Below, one piece after another: positions 10,245-22,338 of a DNA stretch of 64,000 nt. Position numbers and translations under genes: made by a program. Each line of letters begins with the position of its first letter. Positions within the stretch are counted from its first letter, which is position 1. The notes beneath the pieces are model-generated. The model saw only the letters and a program-made list of their open reading frames with translations, was not told the DNA's origin and did no database searches. The DNA is from Monilinia fructicola (Eukaryota; Ascomycota; Leotiomycetes; Helotiales; Sclerotiniaceae), in contig VICG01000002.1 of the NCBI GenBank assembly GCA_008692225.1, forward strand, positions 3,429,501 to 3,493,500. Reading direction: 5' to 3'.

Positions 10245-13148
10245 GTTCTTATTCAAACCGAGAAGGCAAGGGAGGATAGATGACTGTTATTAGTGGGTAG
10301 ATTTCGAGAAGATGAGTTGTATTATACAGGTCTTTTGGTTAATATTGGGGGGTAGTGGGCAGAAGGGAGGCATACGCAGGGAATGTAGAGATAGGCATAA
10401 TTTGTAAACGAAGAGGTACCAATTTGATAATATCCGTTCGTTTTTATGACTCCTCATGCTTTTATTGTCAATGTGAATTCGGAATTAGAAAGGTCTCACA
10501 TTGAATATCTTAATTTTTCTATCCAAATTTTAATATCTGAGACTGTTCCCATTCACATAATGATATGATATCCATTGGCAAGCTTGAGGGACTGCGCCTA
10601 GCGACTGCGCCTAGCGATAGAGTAGTATTGCGACCATGCAGGGCTGTTTGGTAATTGGGTTTAACTCCAGTTCCCGGAAAATTCGAGCCTATCCATGGAT
10701 GTTTGTTCAATGTTATAGGCCGTTTCTGGGCAGGAGAGGGAATGTCGTACTTTGAGACGAGTGTATCGCAATGATTTTTGTCCCTCCAATTCGGTTTTAC
10801 TTGATAGTAAAAGGTGATACGATATATAATATTGTTTTCAGAATTTATGCTATGGATCAGTATTCACAGTATATTGGGAAGATTTCGTATTACATCATAA
10901 TGAAGATGAGAACTCTTCGCTCCTTAAAGTCGTGAGCAGGTGCCAGGGTAGAATAATTACTGGTAGGAGAATTATATCGAAGGCATGATTTACCATGGAA
11001 TTGTCAGGGGTGAGATGATTCTGTATGGAAAGAAACCGCATAGCAAGTAGGGTGAATTCGCTCCTTTTACCTTAGCTCACAGACTTCATGGATTTAGCTG
11101 TCCCGTTGTTCCTAGTCGCTTTGCCTGCGAAACTCTACATGTTTATTCAGCAACCATATTAAAAATCATCGGCGAGGTGGCCTCTTCAGTAGTATATGAT
11201 TATTGATGTATTCCGCCCCGGAGTATGCGGTAGTACTTGGCAAGGTGGCCACGACACCGCATTGTGACTTTGAGTATTGCAGATCGACTATTACCATGAT
11301 TCATAGGAAAGACTTGTACTGAACTTACATACATAGAAGTTAGGAATGATAGGAACAAACTCGGAGCATTGGACATGACAGTGCCCAAGTATCACCCAAC
11401 CCAAAGATACGGATCTAGCTTCGCCTACTTCGTGGTTCTATCTGTACAAGGACGAGAAACTCCGCAGCACGACCCAGAAGGAGGTTGGTAGGACACGAAA
11501 ACGCGTTCCACTCGAGGACCCTATAAATGGAAACTCTCGAATGGCGTGGACCCCAACTATCATATTCAGAATCGATTTATTGCCCTTCTCAACCACTGTG
11601 TGGATGTTCGGAGAAACGGAGCTTTCGCTCCGTCTATAGGTGAGTTGAAGCGACTACATAGCTTGTAGCATAGCATGATGCCAAGGGAAATACACCGAGA
11701 AGAGGTCGGGAAATGGGAAGACAAAAATACAAAGTCTCGAGCCACAACATACTTTGGCACACGCCTACCAATACTCGTGCAAAACGAGTGCCCAAGAAAT
11801 GTTGTATGTCCACTGCCACCAATTATATCGATGGCTGCGTGGCTTGTCAGCTGGTCATAACGAGATTATATGACCAATCAGAAGTTGGTGGTGCACTGGG
11901 GTTAGAACAAAAGATATGGTGCATGTGAGGACTTTTCCTTCGTGGCTGTTGGTTGGCCATCTCCTGCGAGAAGAGCATGCCAACTCGTGGGAGCAGTGGA
12001 ATGGAGACTGTTGAGGACGGGAAGGGATTGCGGGGAAATTGGGGAACTAGATTTTCGCTCGTACAACTGAGGCATTGGCCTAGATCCGTCTAGTTTGACG
12101 AAAAGGTTGATGAATCAGCTGCTGAGCTGAGTAGGAGAGTGTACAGTATCAATGGGATCATCAGTCAGGAATGTGGTGAGATCATGACTCCTGTAATCAA
12201 ATCATGTTTATTCCAAGATGCACATTCGTTGTGCATGGAGTATTGCACAGGACCAGACTACCGGGCTGTGGAAACTAGAAAGGCTTTGCGGTTCATGGAT
12301 ATGTCGGATAATTGTTCTGATTTCGTGTTAAATATGGCCCAGTACATGTTGCGAGTGTATCGATAAATCAAACTTAGTTCTACTCAACGCTCGCCTAGAT
12401 ACACAAGCTGATGATGAGTAACCTATAAGATCTTGGGGCTAGCGAGCACTACTATCCATACAATCGTGATAGAACTTACATTACTATCTTTGAGATAAAC
12501 ACTTCCTTCCACTCAATATCGCAATTCAATACAAAAACCGACGAGTACCAGAAGGTTAATGATATAATGCTGGGTTGTAGGTAGACAAGACGTTTAAGTA
12601 CAGTGATCAATGTCAGCATCCCAATGCAATGCAACCCACAAGTACCAGGATAAGGGCAGATATGGTGACGATAGGACTCAACAAAGTGATACTTCACAAG
12701 CCTCATTGATTTACTTGCTGCATAAAAGAGGCAGAGCAATGTATATTTCGTAAAATAGGCTAGATTTCTGCAGCAATCAACTGAAATTTACCCGCGGTGG
12801 CACAAATATGGGGTTCCGTGGTAGGGGGAAGGATGCTATTTGCGGGGGTTACTACTTGCAGTGAAACGAGCGCGGTAGAGTTAATAATCTTAATCGTTAT
12901 TATGCTCTCTTCATGGCAGTTTTCCGTGTGTACCTCTCTTCCCCAGGCAAATCAGATCCTTCTAGGTGATAATTGCATTTAGCCATCTTTTCCGAAGAGC
13001 GGTGCAAGTTCCCATAAATATCTGTGTTCGCTCACCTCATTAAGTGAGCTTTTGCCTCATCTGCCTCGTTTGCCGTGCTAGTACACTGCAGAGCCCAAAT
13101 GTCGTTCCTCAAGCTGTGCAATCAGGTAAAAAGAACCGTCGTCTCACG
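10245..13148. other. 2.9-kb intergenic region
   Basis: Apart from short random frames I see no gene. The first 200 bases are the PAN1 3' UTR. A 13-bp perfect direct duplication sits at 10591-10616. The region from about 11,000 to 12,900 has mixed composition with no splice-connected open frames. A 75-codon frame at 12139-12366 is open but has no recognisable features. Confidence 0.5.
10591..10616. repeat. 13-bp tandem duplication
   Basis: ACTGCGCCTAGCG occurs twice back to back. Confidence 0.85.
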
Positions 13149-13790
13149 ATGCAACATCTAGCATTGTTTTCATCCTCGGTCTTGGCTTCGCAGTATGCCT
13201 TGACAATTGCAGATGTTCTTTCCGTCGCTACTCCAACCGACGTGCCTTCTTCCCCAACCGAGACCTCGCCACCCGCGAAACCTTTGGGCTCGAATAACAT
13301 TAATTCGGCGGTTGTCGTACCCGTCATAGTTGCTTCAGTGAGCGTGTTCGTTGCTTTCCTCCTGATCCTCTGTTTGAAAGTTCCGGTTCCCGAACGCTTT
13401 TTGAATCCTACGAGAGATGACGATTCAACGTTGAGACCGGAAGCTTCGCACTCGCGATTATCTTGGCTTCATCAAAAACGAAGGTCAAGACCAACTATTC
13501 GGCCTCACTCGGTATATAATGGAGGAGAGTTCGAGTCTGGGAAGTGCGGAGAGCTGGAGATGCGAGTCATCGAAGACATCCCAGGATTTCCAAGTCCATG
13601 CAGGCATATGCCATTATCACGTAAAGATACGGAGAGGATGTCGCAAGCAAGAATGGAGGAAGAGGCGGAAATCAGAATTAGGGAGATGCTTGAGAGAATG
13701 AACCCTGAAGATAGGGCATGGGCGAGTGAGCAATTGATATACGGACAAGCGGACGAATTACGAGACAAAACCATAGGGGCTCCATTTTGA
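13149..13790 (+). CDS. Single-pass membrane protein, unknown function
   Basis: A single exon of 213 residues; 13149 is the first in-frame ATG. Residues 1-20 resemble a signal peptide, 25-50 form a short Ser/Thr/Pro-rich segment, and 54-77 are a strong transmembrane helix ending in LLILCL. The rest is a charged cytoplasmic tail with basic residues just after the membrane and a Glu/Arg-rich helix near the end (around MEEEAEIRIREMLERM). The layout recalls fungal Mid2-like or WSC-like plasma-membrane proteins, but the ectodomain is far shorter and lacks cysteines, so no function is assigned. The neighbouring hydrolase is convergent. The gene is probably real because the topology is coherent along the whole frame. 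Confidence 0.7.
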   Translation: MQHLALFSSSVLASQYALTIADVLSVATPTDVPSSPTETSPPAKPLGSNNINSAVVVPVIVASVSVFVAFLLILCLKVPVPERFLNPTRDDDSTLRPEASHSRLSWLHQKRRSRPTIRPHSVYNGGEFESGKCGELEMRVIEDIPGFPSPCRHMPLSRKDTERMSQARMEEEAEIRIREMLERMNPEDRAWASEQLIYGQADELRDKTIGAPF

Positions 13791-14391
13791 TGATACTGAA
13801 CATACGCACAGGAGGAAATCTCGCCTGACTATCATGCATGATAATTGATGACATGGGAAAAGGGGGCGAGGGAGGGGGTGGTTGTTGAACAAGGCATACA
13901 AGATGTTCACAATTAGGTTTGGCTCGCTTCGAATTATTGCGTAGGTGCCCCCACTGGGCACTTTAATATCTTTTTATTCATCCCAAACACAACATATGAA
14001 GGATATCGGAAAGGTTGACATCCACGGAATGCAAAGATTCAGGAACCTTGTGCTTTGAGTAAAAGTCTTATAATCGGGACATTTCTCATGCCCCCAAACG
14101 TCTGGACAAGAATGAAAAATGGAGAACACCACGAATAGCAGACAAGATGAGAATCTTACAGTGCTCGAGTGGAAATTGTCATAAAGCAAAGTATGACACG
14201 AATAGAAAAGATAATATAACGCACTGTACTTGTATGATCGAAAAGTTAATGTAAGCAACTATGATAATTCGAGCAAAGTATGGGATATAGCTATCGCTTT
14301 GAGCAAACCTGTTTCCTTCCGGTATTCTCGTCATCCCCCTTGAAAGCAATGAACTCCCATTAATTTCCACATCAACAACCCATTGCATGTA
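13791..14391. other. Convergent intergenic region
   Basis: Lies between the 3' ends of the membrane-protein gene (+) and the hydrolase gene (-). AT-rich, with several A/T runs. No coding or RNA gene was seen. Confidence 0.6.
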
Positions 14392-15447
14392 TTAATTTTT
14401 GGAGAAAGGACCTTTGAACAGCCAATTACCTACCTGCTCCAATATCTCATCGGTCCTGAGTTTACGCAAAGCCTCTGCATCAGGGCCTTTGTTGTCCATC
14501 AAATCATGAGTGAAGCCATGTCGAACATCCCTTACTAATGTCCACTTATAGCTATCCTTTTCGAAACCATACGCCCCTTCTTTCCGTTCATGTTCATTCA
14601 ACTCGGCAAGATCAAAGGCTGTATCCCTAGCTTCTTTGGCTAGCATGTCGTACTCTGCCCCAATTATATATATCCATTTGGGAACATCGTCCTTGCGCAC
14701 AAATCTGGTGCTCAGCAGTGGATTCCGAAGGTTCTGTCCAGGTGGAATATGGCCCCATTCGAAGACCGGTCCAAAATCCTGTAGATCATCCAAATCTTTT
14801 GCATGACGATATGGTCGCGAGGCTTTCTTCTCGTCCGGTGTGAGCGTGAAGTCCATTACCGGATACCAAGCTACTACCCCTTTCAATTTCTCCCGCAATT
14901 CAGGAACCTGAGCAGCAGATAAAGCCAAGTTTCCTCCTGCACTGAAACCTCCAAGTACTACACGCGACTTATCAATGTTAAGATCGGGGTTGTCGATTGT
15001 GGCTTGTGCAATAGCTACGATATCGTTCGTCAATACTGGGAACCTATTCGATGGTGCCAAACTATATTCAATTCCCACAACAATGACATTGAAGCGATTC
15101 GCAATCGTGGCACAAATCTCGTCATCAAATTCCGCAAACATCAAAGCATGTCCTCCTCCATGGAGATCTAGGTATAGCGGAAGTGGTTCGTCGTCAGCTT
15201 GCTTGGACGTTGGACTAAAAATTCGCGTTTGCAGATTCGGTCGACATTTATATGCTAGTAGCTTCGTAGGCCGAGCTTCTGGTGGTGCTGGTCGTAGAAA
15301 GCGCAGTATTTTGAAGGTCAATACAATAGCTATTTTCAATCCCCAAAGCTGGATGAAGTACCATGCACGCGTGAGGATTGGAAGTTGTGGTTGAAGAAGC
15401 TCTGTATGTTCATCAATGCGTCCACGACCATATCTGTTAGACACCAT
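14392..15447 (-). CDS. Alpha/beta hydrolase, hormone-sensitive-lipase type
   Basis: A single exon of 351 residues. The oxyanion-hole motif HGGGH is at 96-100 and the nucleophile elbow GFSAGG has Ser169. The triad is completed by Asp267 (GAEYDM) and His310 (VRHGF). These are the marks of the alpha/beta hydrolase fold-3 (HSL, class IV) esterases, which cleave short- to medium-chain carboxyl esters. A hydrophobic stretch at about 28-50 could be a membrane anchor, and there is no cleavable signal, so an endomembrane esterase/lipase or deacetylase role is plausible. The substrate cannot be told from sequence. The start ATG (complement of 15445-15447) is the first in frame. All catalytic residues are present and no frameshift is visible. 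Confidence 0.9.
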   Translation of the reverse strand: MVSNRYGRGRIDEHTELLQPQLPILTRAWYFIQLWGLKIAIVLTFKILRFLRPAPPEARPTKLLAYKCRPNLQTRIFSPTSKQADDEPLPLYLDLHGGGHALMFAEFDDEICATIANRFNVIVVGIEYSLAPSNRFPVLTNDIVAIAQATIDNPDLNIDKSRVVLGGFSAGGNLALSAAQVPELREKLKGVVAWYPVMDFTLTPDEKKASRPYRHAKDLDDLQDFGPVFEWGHIPPGQNLRNPLLSTRFVRKDDVPKWIYIIGAEYDMLAKEARDTAFDLAELNEHERKEGAYGFEKDSYKWTLVRDVRHGFTHDLMDNKGPDAEALRKLRTDEILEQVGNWLFKGPFSKN

Positions 15448-15908
15448 CTTTGCGACATGTGAAGTGGTAAAGTAAATTGAAAATTAAGAGATGCGCATTC
15501 TTGAAGAATGCTCAGCAGAAGGTCTTGAGAAGGCTTTTCCTATTGGAGGAATGCATAGCAAGCAATACAAGGTTGTATCCGGGGGGTGATTTCGCATGAT
15601 CCTTTCTGGATTCGATACAAACCAACTTACAAGTAATGCTTGCTTCCATCAGGATAACAAGTTTTCCAAATGAGAATCCATGGATGTTGTTTGGAAATAC
15701 AAGTGAAGTATCGAAAGTGCTCGGAATGAACTGATCGACCAAACCTTCTTCTGCAAGCTTAACCCTAGGTAGTTCTATACTCTCACGTGATCAGCTCCAC
15801 CGAAAATTGACCTCACAGACATCACGTGATGACGAGACGATGACCTTTTTCCCTGCCAAATACCTCAATTTTATTATCATGCTGGACGAGAGCTAAAGTT
15901 TGAATAAA
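15448..15908. promoter_or_regulatory. Divergent promoter region, hydrolase / SET gene
   Basis: About 460 bp separate the divergent starts. Two CACGTGA/TCACGTGA elements (around 15783 and 15825) resemble E-box or bHLH sites, and a CCTAGGTAG half-palindrome is near 15765. Which gene they serve cannot be seen. Confidence 0.4.
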
Positions 15909-17963
15909 ATGACAGAAGAGATCCAAAATCTAGTTGAATGGGCGACAACTTCTGGAGCATATCTTCATCCCAATGTGGAAGTATATAAAGATGCTATAAC
16001 AGGATTATCATTCAGAGCTCAACAGGCGATACCTCCTCAAACAAGCATTGTACGATGCTCATACAAAATTTCTTTATCATATTTGAATGCCATTGGAACT
16101 TATTCCCAATTTCCATCCACTGAATTTTTTCCTACGGAGTTCTTGGAAGCACTAAAACAAGATGATCCAAATATTATCGGTCACTTCTTCCTTGTGCAGC
16201 AATATCTGAAGGGTGAACGATCTCCATGGTGGCAGTATATCAAATTGCTTCCCCAGCCAGATGATTTTGGCAGCCTTAGTGTTCCTATCTTGTGGCCCGA
16301 ATCAGATCAGAGGTTCCTCGCTGGAACAAATGCAGAACCGCCACTTCAGAAACGGGAGCAGATGTGGAGAGATCAGTGGAAAAAGGGAGTGGTGCTTCTG
16401 AGGGATCTACCAAACCATAAAGAATACAGTTATACTTTGTATCAATGGGCTGCTACCATATTTGATAGTCGAAGTTTTCGACCATCCTTGACAATTTGTC
16501 CCGAAGCACTGGGCGAGAGCTCCCCTGATACAGTCCTTGATCTAGATCACATTCGCAATGATAGATTTTCGATCTTATACCCACTTGTTGATATAGGTAA
16601 TCATAATGGTATCAATCAGGTAGAGTGGAAAAAAGACATCATCTCCAATTCATTCAGTTTAGTTCATGCTGTCGGTGTCTCTCAGGGAGACCAAGTTTAC
16701 AACTACTATGGCAACAAGTCAAATAGCGAATTACTACTTGGCTACGGTTTCATCCTTCCACCAGACGATCTTGTGAATAGAGACATTGTCAATCTTAAGC
16801 TTACTCCAGATCCCGATGCCATTAAAATTCGCAGAAGTCAAAATTGTCACAACAGCCCGAATCCCAAACTGCCCGAGGAGGAATTTATGTTTGCTGTACA
16901 ACCGCTACCTACAAAGGGGTCGCAAGATTCTCGAATCCCAGAATTTCAGTCTCTTGAAGAAGGTCTTGTTGACTTGGTTTGCTGCATGGTAGCCAATGAA
17001 CGCGAACGCTCATACATGTTAAAGTTTCCGGGTCTATGCCCGGAAAAGCTTGCACAGCCATTCCAAAGCCCCTTATGTAGAGCCCTACTCCAGGCAATCT
17101 TCATTATCCAATCCAAGCTTTCGTACGAAATTGCGAGGATTGAACAAACTGCGAGTCTAAGGTAAGTTGTGTACATCCTCATCTCATACGTGGTCGAACT
17201 AACGGTGTCTCAGCATTCCCCAGAATGCCAATCAATCCCTCGCGAAAAACTACCGTTATTCACAGCTTACTACTCTGAAATCCGCACTCCAACCTTTAGA
17301 CGATCTAACTACGCAAATCCTAAACCAATCTTCCCAGGCATCGTCGCCTTACCTAACCGGAATTCCGAAAATAATCTCTCTCGAGCAAGCCTACTCACTC
17401 TTCAGCCAACATCTCCCTTCTTTATCCACCACCATTCACCGTCTCATAGCCGAGGACCAAGAAGAAGAACTTCCACTAGATTGGTCCGTTTTATTAGAAG
17501 ACTGGGCCTATACATACTGGACACTCTGGGTTTACATTATGATGCTCAAACGATTTGATCAAGAGACCGTATCAGCCATACATCCAAAACTAGGACGATG
17601 GATTCAAGACGTCACCTCGTACGCCTCCCCTCCCCTCCCTTCCCATCCCCTTCCTCTCCGAACCCAGCTAACCCCATACTCCCCTCTCTCAGAATCTTTG
17701 CGCCCATCCCCGAAAACTGGGATCCCACCACCACCTTTCACGGCGCCCCCGACGAACACTCCACGCTCACAACGACAATCTCCCAACTACGATCTCTGCA
17801 CCCTGAGCTATTCTCCCTCCCGACCGTCAACTACGAGCACCAGCTTAACCTCGCAAGTTATCTGGTCAAGGAACAGGGTTTCATGGTCCCGTATGAAATG
17901 TCAGGTGGCACGGCGAAGGGCGAGAAGATCAACCAGCTCGTTATGTGTATCTGGGGGGAATAG
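15909..17963 (+). CDS. SET-domain protein lysine methyltransferase
   Basis: Exons 15909-17161, 17214-17618 and 17693-17963 give 642 residues with clean phases. The split SET domain spans about 20-281, with a large insert typical of the Rubisco-LSMT/SETD3-SETD6/RKM group. Its C-terminal motifs are DIGNHNG (NH at 231-232), YNYYG (264-268) and SNSELLLGYGF (271-281), which form the SAM and lysine-channel pocket. The region after 300 is alpha-helical and probably the Rubs-type substrate-binding domain. Such enzymes methylate non-histone proteins, in yeast ribosomal proteins and elongation factors; the target here is unknown. An upstream TTG at 15900 is in frame, but 15909 is the first ATG. Intron 2 (74 nt) stays open if retained, giving an alternative tail ending at 18000. 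Confidence 0.85.
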
Positions 17964-18549
17964 CTTAGCTGGGGACATTTATGAGTCTGAGATTGGGTAG
18001 TGAGTAAGGTGGTGCACATTGATGTGTATATAAATCCTCAAATGGCTATTCTAGATGACCCTGTAAAACGCAGTCTCAATCTTCACGCCAAAGTGGTTGC
18101 TGGTCGCCATCGGTGACTAATAGTGCGGACCGCAGTCTAACAACGAGAGGATTCTTCCTCCTGCGTTCGTTTCGAAAAAATTGGAATCACTTGAACGACA
18201 AGTCCGTGTGAATGATCAGGCCCTTCTTAGAGATTCAAGATTCCTCATTGAAAGCTTTGACATGGACGCAGTGGTCTGCTAGCCCAGAATATTTGCGCAC
18301 CTTGACGCGGGCTCTCTCATCCACCATCCCATCAAATCGGTCATAGGAAACACTCGCCCTGCTCCTTTCCTATCCAAAGAATCTGAACCATTCAGTATCA
18401 ACCGATTTTCACATGCGATCATCCCTCTACACCAGTCGCCATGAGTATCATGACGGATTCACACTTCATTGTCATAGCATTCTCAACTCTGCTAATCGTC
18501 TCCATTGCGCCCCTCCCCGTGAAAACGAACCACCGAGCCAACCACCTCC
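17964..18549. other. Convergent intergenic region
   Basis: Lies between the 3' ends of the SET gene and the type II membrane-protein gene. Nothing recognisable. Open frames here on the plus strand continue into the antisense of the neighbouring gene and follow its composition. Confidence 0.5.
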
Positions 18550-20420
18550 CTACCCTGCATCCCCAAAAAGGCTCCCCTCAAACTCCCCACATACCTCCGC
18601 CCACTCAATCCACTCTCCCTTCCCCGTCCAAACCCCTCCCCTTCCACCCCTAAGATCCCACCAGCCATCCTCAGCCCCTACACTCCCCTTCCAAGCCTGC
18701 GCGCCCACGGCACTCAAGCATCTCCTCAACAGCGTCCGAGACCACTTACGCCACCACATCTTCCCCCAGCACTCTTCTCTCAACCTTTCCCCTTCATCAT
18801 CCTCGCCAGGCCTGCCGCGAAGATCCAAGGAGGCGGGTACGCCGCCCCGAGGAACGATTATGTTCGTCGCCAACTGCACATCCTTCCAGGACACATCTCC
18901 GGACTCCCTAGCTTCCGCCAACCCCGAGCCTGTCTCGTTGGCCGCACCCGCACCCGCACCCGCACCCCCACATAATTGCAGCGGCCCCCCGATTCCCTCC
19001 AAGTCCCCACGCCATGTCACCGCACCCCTCAAGCGACCTTTGACGAATCCCCTCAGCGTCCCCATGCCCATGCCCATGCCCATCCTTCCCTTCCTGCTTC
19101 CCTCCTCTTCCTCTCCAAACTCAACAAACCTCACATCATCCCTCGCATTCCCCATCGTCTGAAAGATCTCCGACGAATAATCCAATCCGATGCCAAACTC
19201 ACGATTCCCACTCACCCCCCCCTTCCCCAAAAGGCCATCATCCGCCACGAGTGCACGGCCCGAGCCATCATACCCGAGCTTACCCTCCAGCCAAATCCGA
19301 AACCTCGTCGATGACGCCCGCCGACTCCGAACGCGATCCCATTCCTGCTCGCCGAAGATCCGGGTCAAGACATCCTGCACCATTAGCGTCGCTCCGTGTT
19401 TGTGGTGCGATTGAGCCAAGTCCTCGGCCCTGCGCCAGACTTTCTTGACGTCTCCCGCTCTCCCGATCGACAGGGATCCCTCGATGAATCTTGGACGACT
19501 ATACCTCCCCCCCTGTTGTCTATCCGTCTCCTTCCCATAGATCTTTTTCGGGAGATGCGATTGCGGTATGGTGTTTGCGTAGCACGTTGGATCTACCGGG
19601 GGATTGCCGGTGCTGCATTGTTTCTGCGCCGCGAAAAGGACTCGTTGCGTGTACTTTTGAGGCCGGATGTGGAGTGGTGTGGTTTTGTTATCCAAAACTG
19701 TATCTGTATCCGTACGCCCGTATTGTTTGAGGAGCGAGGCGCTGGCATCCCGTAGATTGGTTAGGAATCTTCCAATGGTTATTTCAGCGGGGAGTTGAAG
19801 CCATGTATCTTCATTCAATATTAATACTATATCATCATCCTGTACATCTCTTCCGCTTAGAAAATCCAGGGTATGTTGTAGATATTGAGAAGGTGACGCG
19901 GCTGCTTGTTCTCGAGGTCCTTTTCCCTCCAGTTCAAACCCAATTAGGGTGGGAGGTGGATAATTGAGAATTGCAGCTGAGAGAAGAGATCTGCAGAGAT
20001 TGATAGATCGCCTTCTTGCCGGTATTATCAGATGAAATATTGGTCTCACAACGTTTGTGTCGGTATCGTTGCTTGAGATAGTATCATCCCATCTGCCAAC
20101 ATCAACAGCGTAGTGTGGTGCAAATGCCCCCGATAGTTTACTGGGGACGTAGTGGCCTAAACTCGAAGCCGTTTGTTGGATTTCATACTAAATTGATAGG
20201 TATTAGCAGCTGAATTGCTTGAAAATCTGTCGTTGCAATATTCAAACTTCTAGGTTAATTTCGGCTTGATTTAGACATAATGAAATGTACTCGCCGCATG
20301 TCGTCTACCAAGGAAAACAAACAACACAGAAGCTATTATAATGAGTGATGTCAGGATACGACTCCGGATACGACTAGGACGTCTCAATTCTCTTAACACA
20401 AAAGCCACAAAGCTTCTCAT
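18550..20420 (-). CDS. Type II membrane protein, possibly glycosyltransferase-like
   Basis: The main exon encodes over 520 residues. Upstream on the same strand a short exon from ATG at 20420 encodes a basic N-terminus and one transmembrane helix (LIIIASVLFVFLGRR), as in Golgi type II proteins. The intron between them, about 20150-20290, has no unambiguous junction: a CTAAT branch site favours an acceptor near 20191, but the phases fit better further in. The domain opens with PIFHLIIPARRR and later has LILNEDTWLQLP, a beta-strand plus acidic pattern like a GT-A nucleotide-sugar pocket. This is a structural guess, as no family motif is certain. Low-complexity tracts (MGMGMGMG, AGAGAGA) lie in the C-terminal half. 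Confidence 0.6.
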
Positions 20421-21054
20421 TATTCTGCTTATACTTCGAACTCATTCGTTGGTATCTCTTTGAATGATATGGAGTGATATGGAGTGAAATCGAGTGACAA
20501 GGAACGTTGAAGACAGTGAAATGACGCAGAGAATGACTCTGAGGAAAGGATGAATATTAATGCTGCGGTAGACATGTTTGATTAACACTGGAATGACATC
20601 AAGCAAGGGGCCAAAGAATGCCTTTGAAAAGCAACTAGCTGCATCTGAATATGGTACTTCTGTTCCTTGCAACAAAGGTTCATCCTATTCATTGTTCTAA
20701 AAGATTTCCATGCTTTAGTTGAAATCAATATTCCAAATGGGTTTAAATATTTGAAATGATTCTATGGTTCCAAGCCGTCTCGATGTTCCAAATATGATTC
20801 ATTATTTCAAATCGTCTGAAAGTCCCAAATGATATGGTCTAAATGTTCCAAATGATTTGAATCTTTCAAACGAGTTAAAAGATCAGCCAGAACATCTACA
20901 TAACCACTACTTAAACCCAAAATTCAAAATCGAAACGGGTACCAAATAGCTTACTCTATTGACTGCTTAGAGTGAACAGTCAATATCAACAACTTATTTT
21001 AGGAAGAATGGAGAATGGAGAATAAGCGACTATTTGAGTATGGAAACTACTCTA
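20421..21054. other. Intergenic region
   Basis: Promoter of the type II membrane-protein gene and 3' flank of COG7. It contains a degenerate repeated (T)TCCAAATG(A)TTT-like word several times between about 20720 and 20870. No gene seen. Confidence 0.5.
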
Positions 21055-22203
21055 TTAAGAGCCTCTCAATCGTTGTAATTGATTGAACAATCCGTATCCA
21101 CTTTGCGCCCTGCTCTCGCCATTACTAGAAACCGAACTTTCTTGGTCCTGTAAAGCGCCTACTCTTTGGCTTAATTGGCCATCCTGTTCAGCATCTTTCA
21201 GCAGATCTCGATGTCTGTCTTCAACCATCTTTGCAAGACTCTCGACAAATTTACTCCTTGCCCGTTCTTCTGCTGTGCCTTTCCATACTAGCGCAAGTTC
21301 CTTCAGCTCTTGTACTCTTTTAGCTGCTGCTTCAATGCCATCAATTGGATCGTTTCCAATCAACAAATCGGCAATTTCATCGCGTATCTTCTTGGAAACT
21401 TGTTGCCCTCTCTCTTCCGTGCTATGTGCCTCTGAGCCTGGCTCGGGGGCCGAAACGGAGAGAAAGGAAGAAGTGACTGATACTTCTGAGGGCGGAAAGG
21501 TCCATGCCATTGCATCCCCAAAAGTCTTTATAACAGTATCTAAGCGTGAACGCACGAGTGTGAGAGTTCGCAATTGTGTAATGTAAGGCGGATCGATGAC
21601 TTTGTTACTGTTCGTATCTTCTGCGGTGGGTGTTTTCGGTATTGTGAGGGTAGTAGACCGTGCTCTAGAGGTACCATGCAGGTCTCCAGATCTCGTTGGT
21701 CTTCTGGTCAGAGCATTTTCAAGTCCTCCAGGAACAAATTTTTCAACATCATCATGTAGCCCCCTCGATCAACGCTTCTGATAGACCCAATGTCTCTCCG
21801 CGCAGGACCTCCACCTCATATGCCAGCCGGCTGCCACTTCGCAAGATTTCATCTGTAAGTTGTGTGAGAGTAGTCGTAAGTCTGGTGGTGTGGGCGCTGA
21901 GATGAGAGAGAAGAGTTTGGGTTTGTGTGGATAGTTCGGCCAAAGGTACGCTGTTTCTTGAAGATGACGATGTACTTGAAGACTGCAGAGGCGGTAAAGT
22001 TGAATTGAGATAATCCGCAGGGTCAAAGGATGGATCTAAAAAGGGTTGAAGGGCAGGATCTGCAACGTGAGTAGATTTCGCCTGTATATATGTGGCTCCA
22101 GTATGGTATTGGCGACATTTTGAGACTGAGATGTAATTTGAGTTTGTTTGGGTCTGGAGACATTGTTTTGTAGAAGCTGCGCTGATTTTGAATCCCAAGC
22201 CAT
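21055..22203 (-). CDS. cog7: Conserved oligomeric Golgi complex subunit 7
   Basis: The N-terminal part contains the COG7 opening PFLDPSFDPADYLNSTLPP and a long heptad-like helix (QTQTLLSHLSAHTTRL to EVLRGETLGLSEAL). The C-terminal part continues the helices (LRTLTLVRSRLDTVIKTFGD) and ends at 21055. Between them the frame shifts once: the complement of 21760-21764 carries one G too many, after which the second frame reads straight into the C-terminal part. COG7 belongs to lobe B of the COG tether for retrograde intra-Golgi vesicles. The first exon is uncertain. An ATG sits at 22203, but it must be spliced (acceptor near 22087 possible) to reach the conserved frame. The filamentous-fungal protein is short, about 350-400 residues, in agreement with this gene. 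Confidence 0.8.
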
Positions 22204-22338
22204 TTTTGAAAGAATTGATTGTTGTTATATCTCCAATCGATTGACTGGTATTAGGTGTTAGGTGTTAAGTGTGAGGTGTATGGTGTTAGGTATTAGGTAG
22301 GTATCATACCCAAGGGAGAATTGTGTTTGCTTTCTACC

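Noticed and set aside
12139..12366. 75-codon ATG frame in the gap after PAN1
   Set aside because: No conserved feature or splice context; length expected by chance in 2.9 kb.
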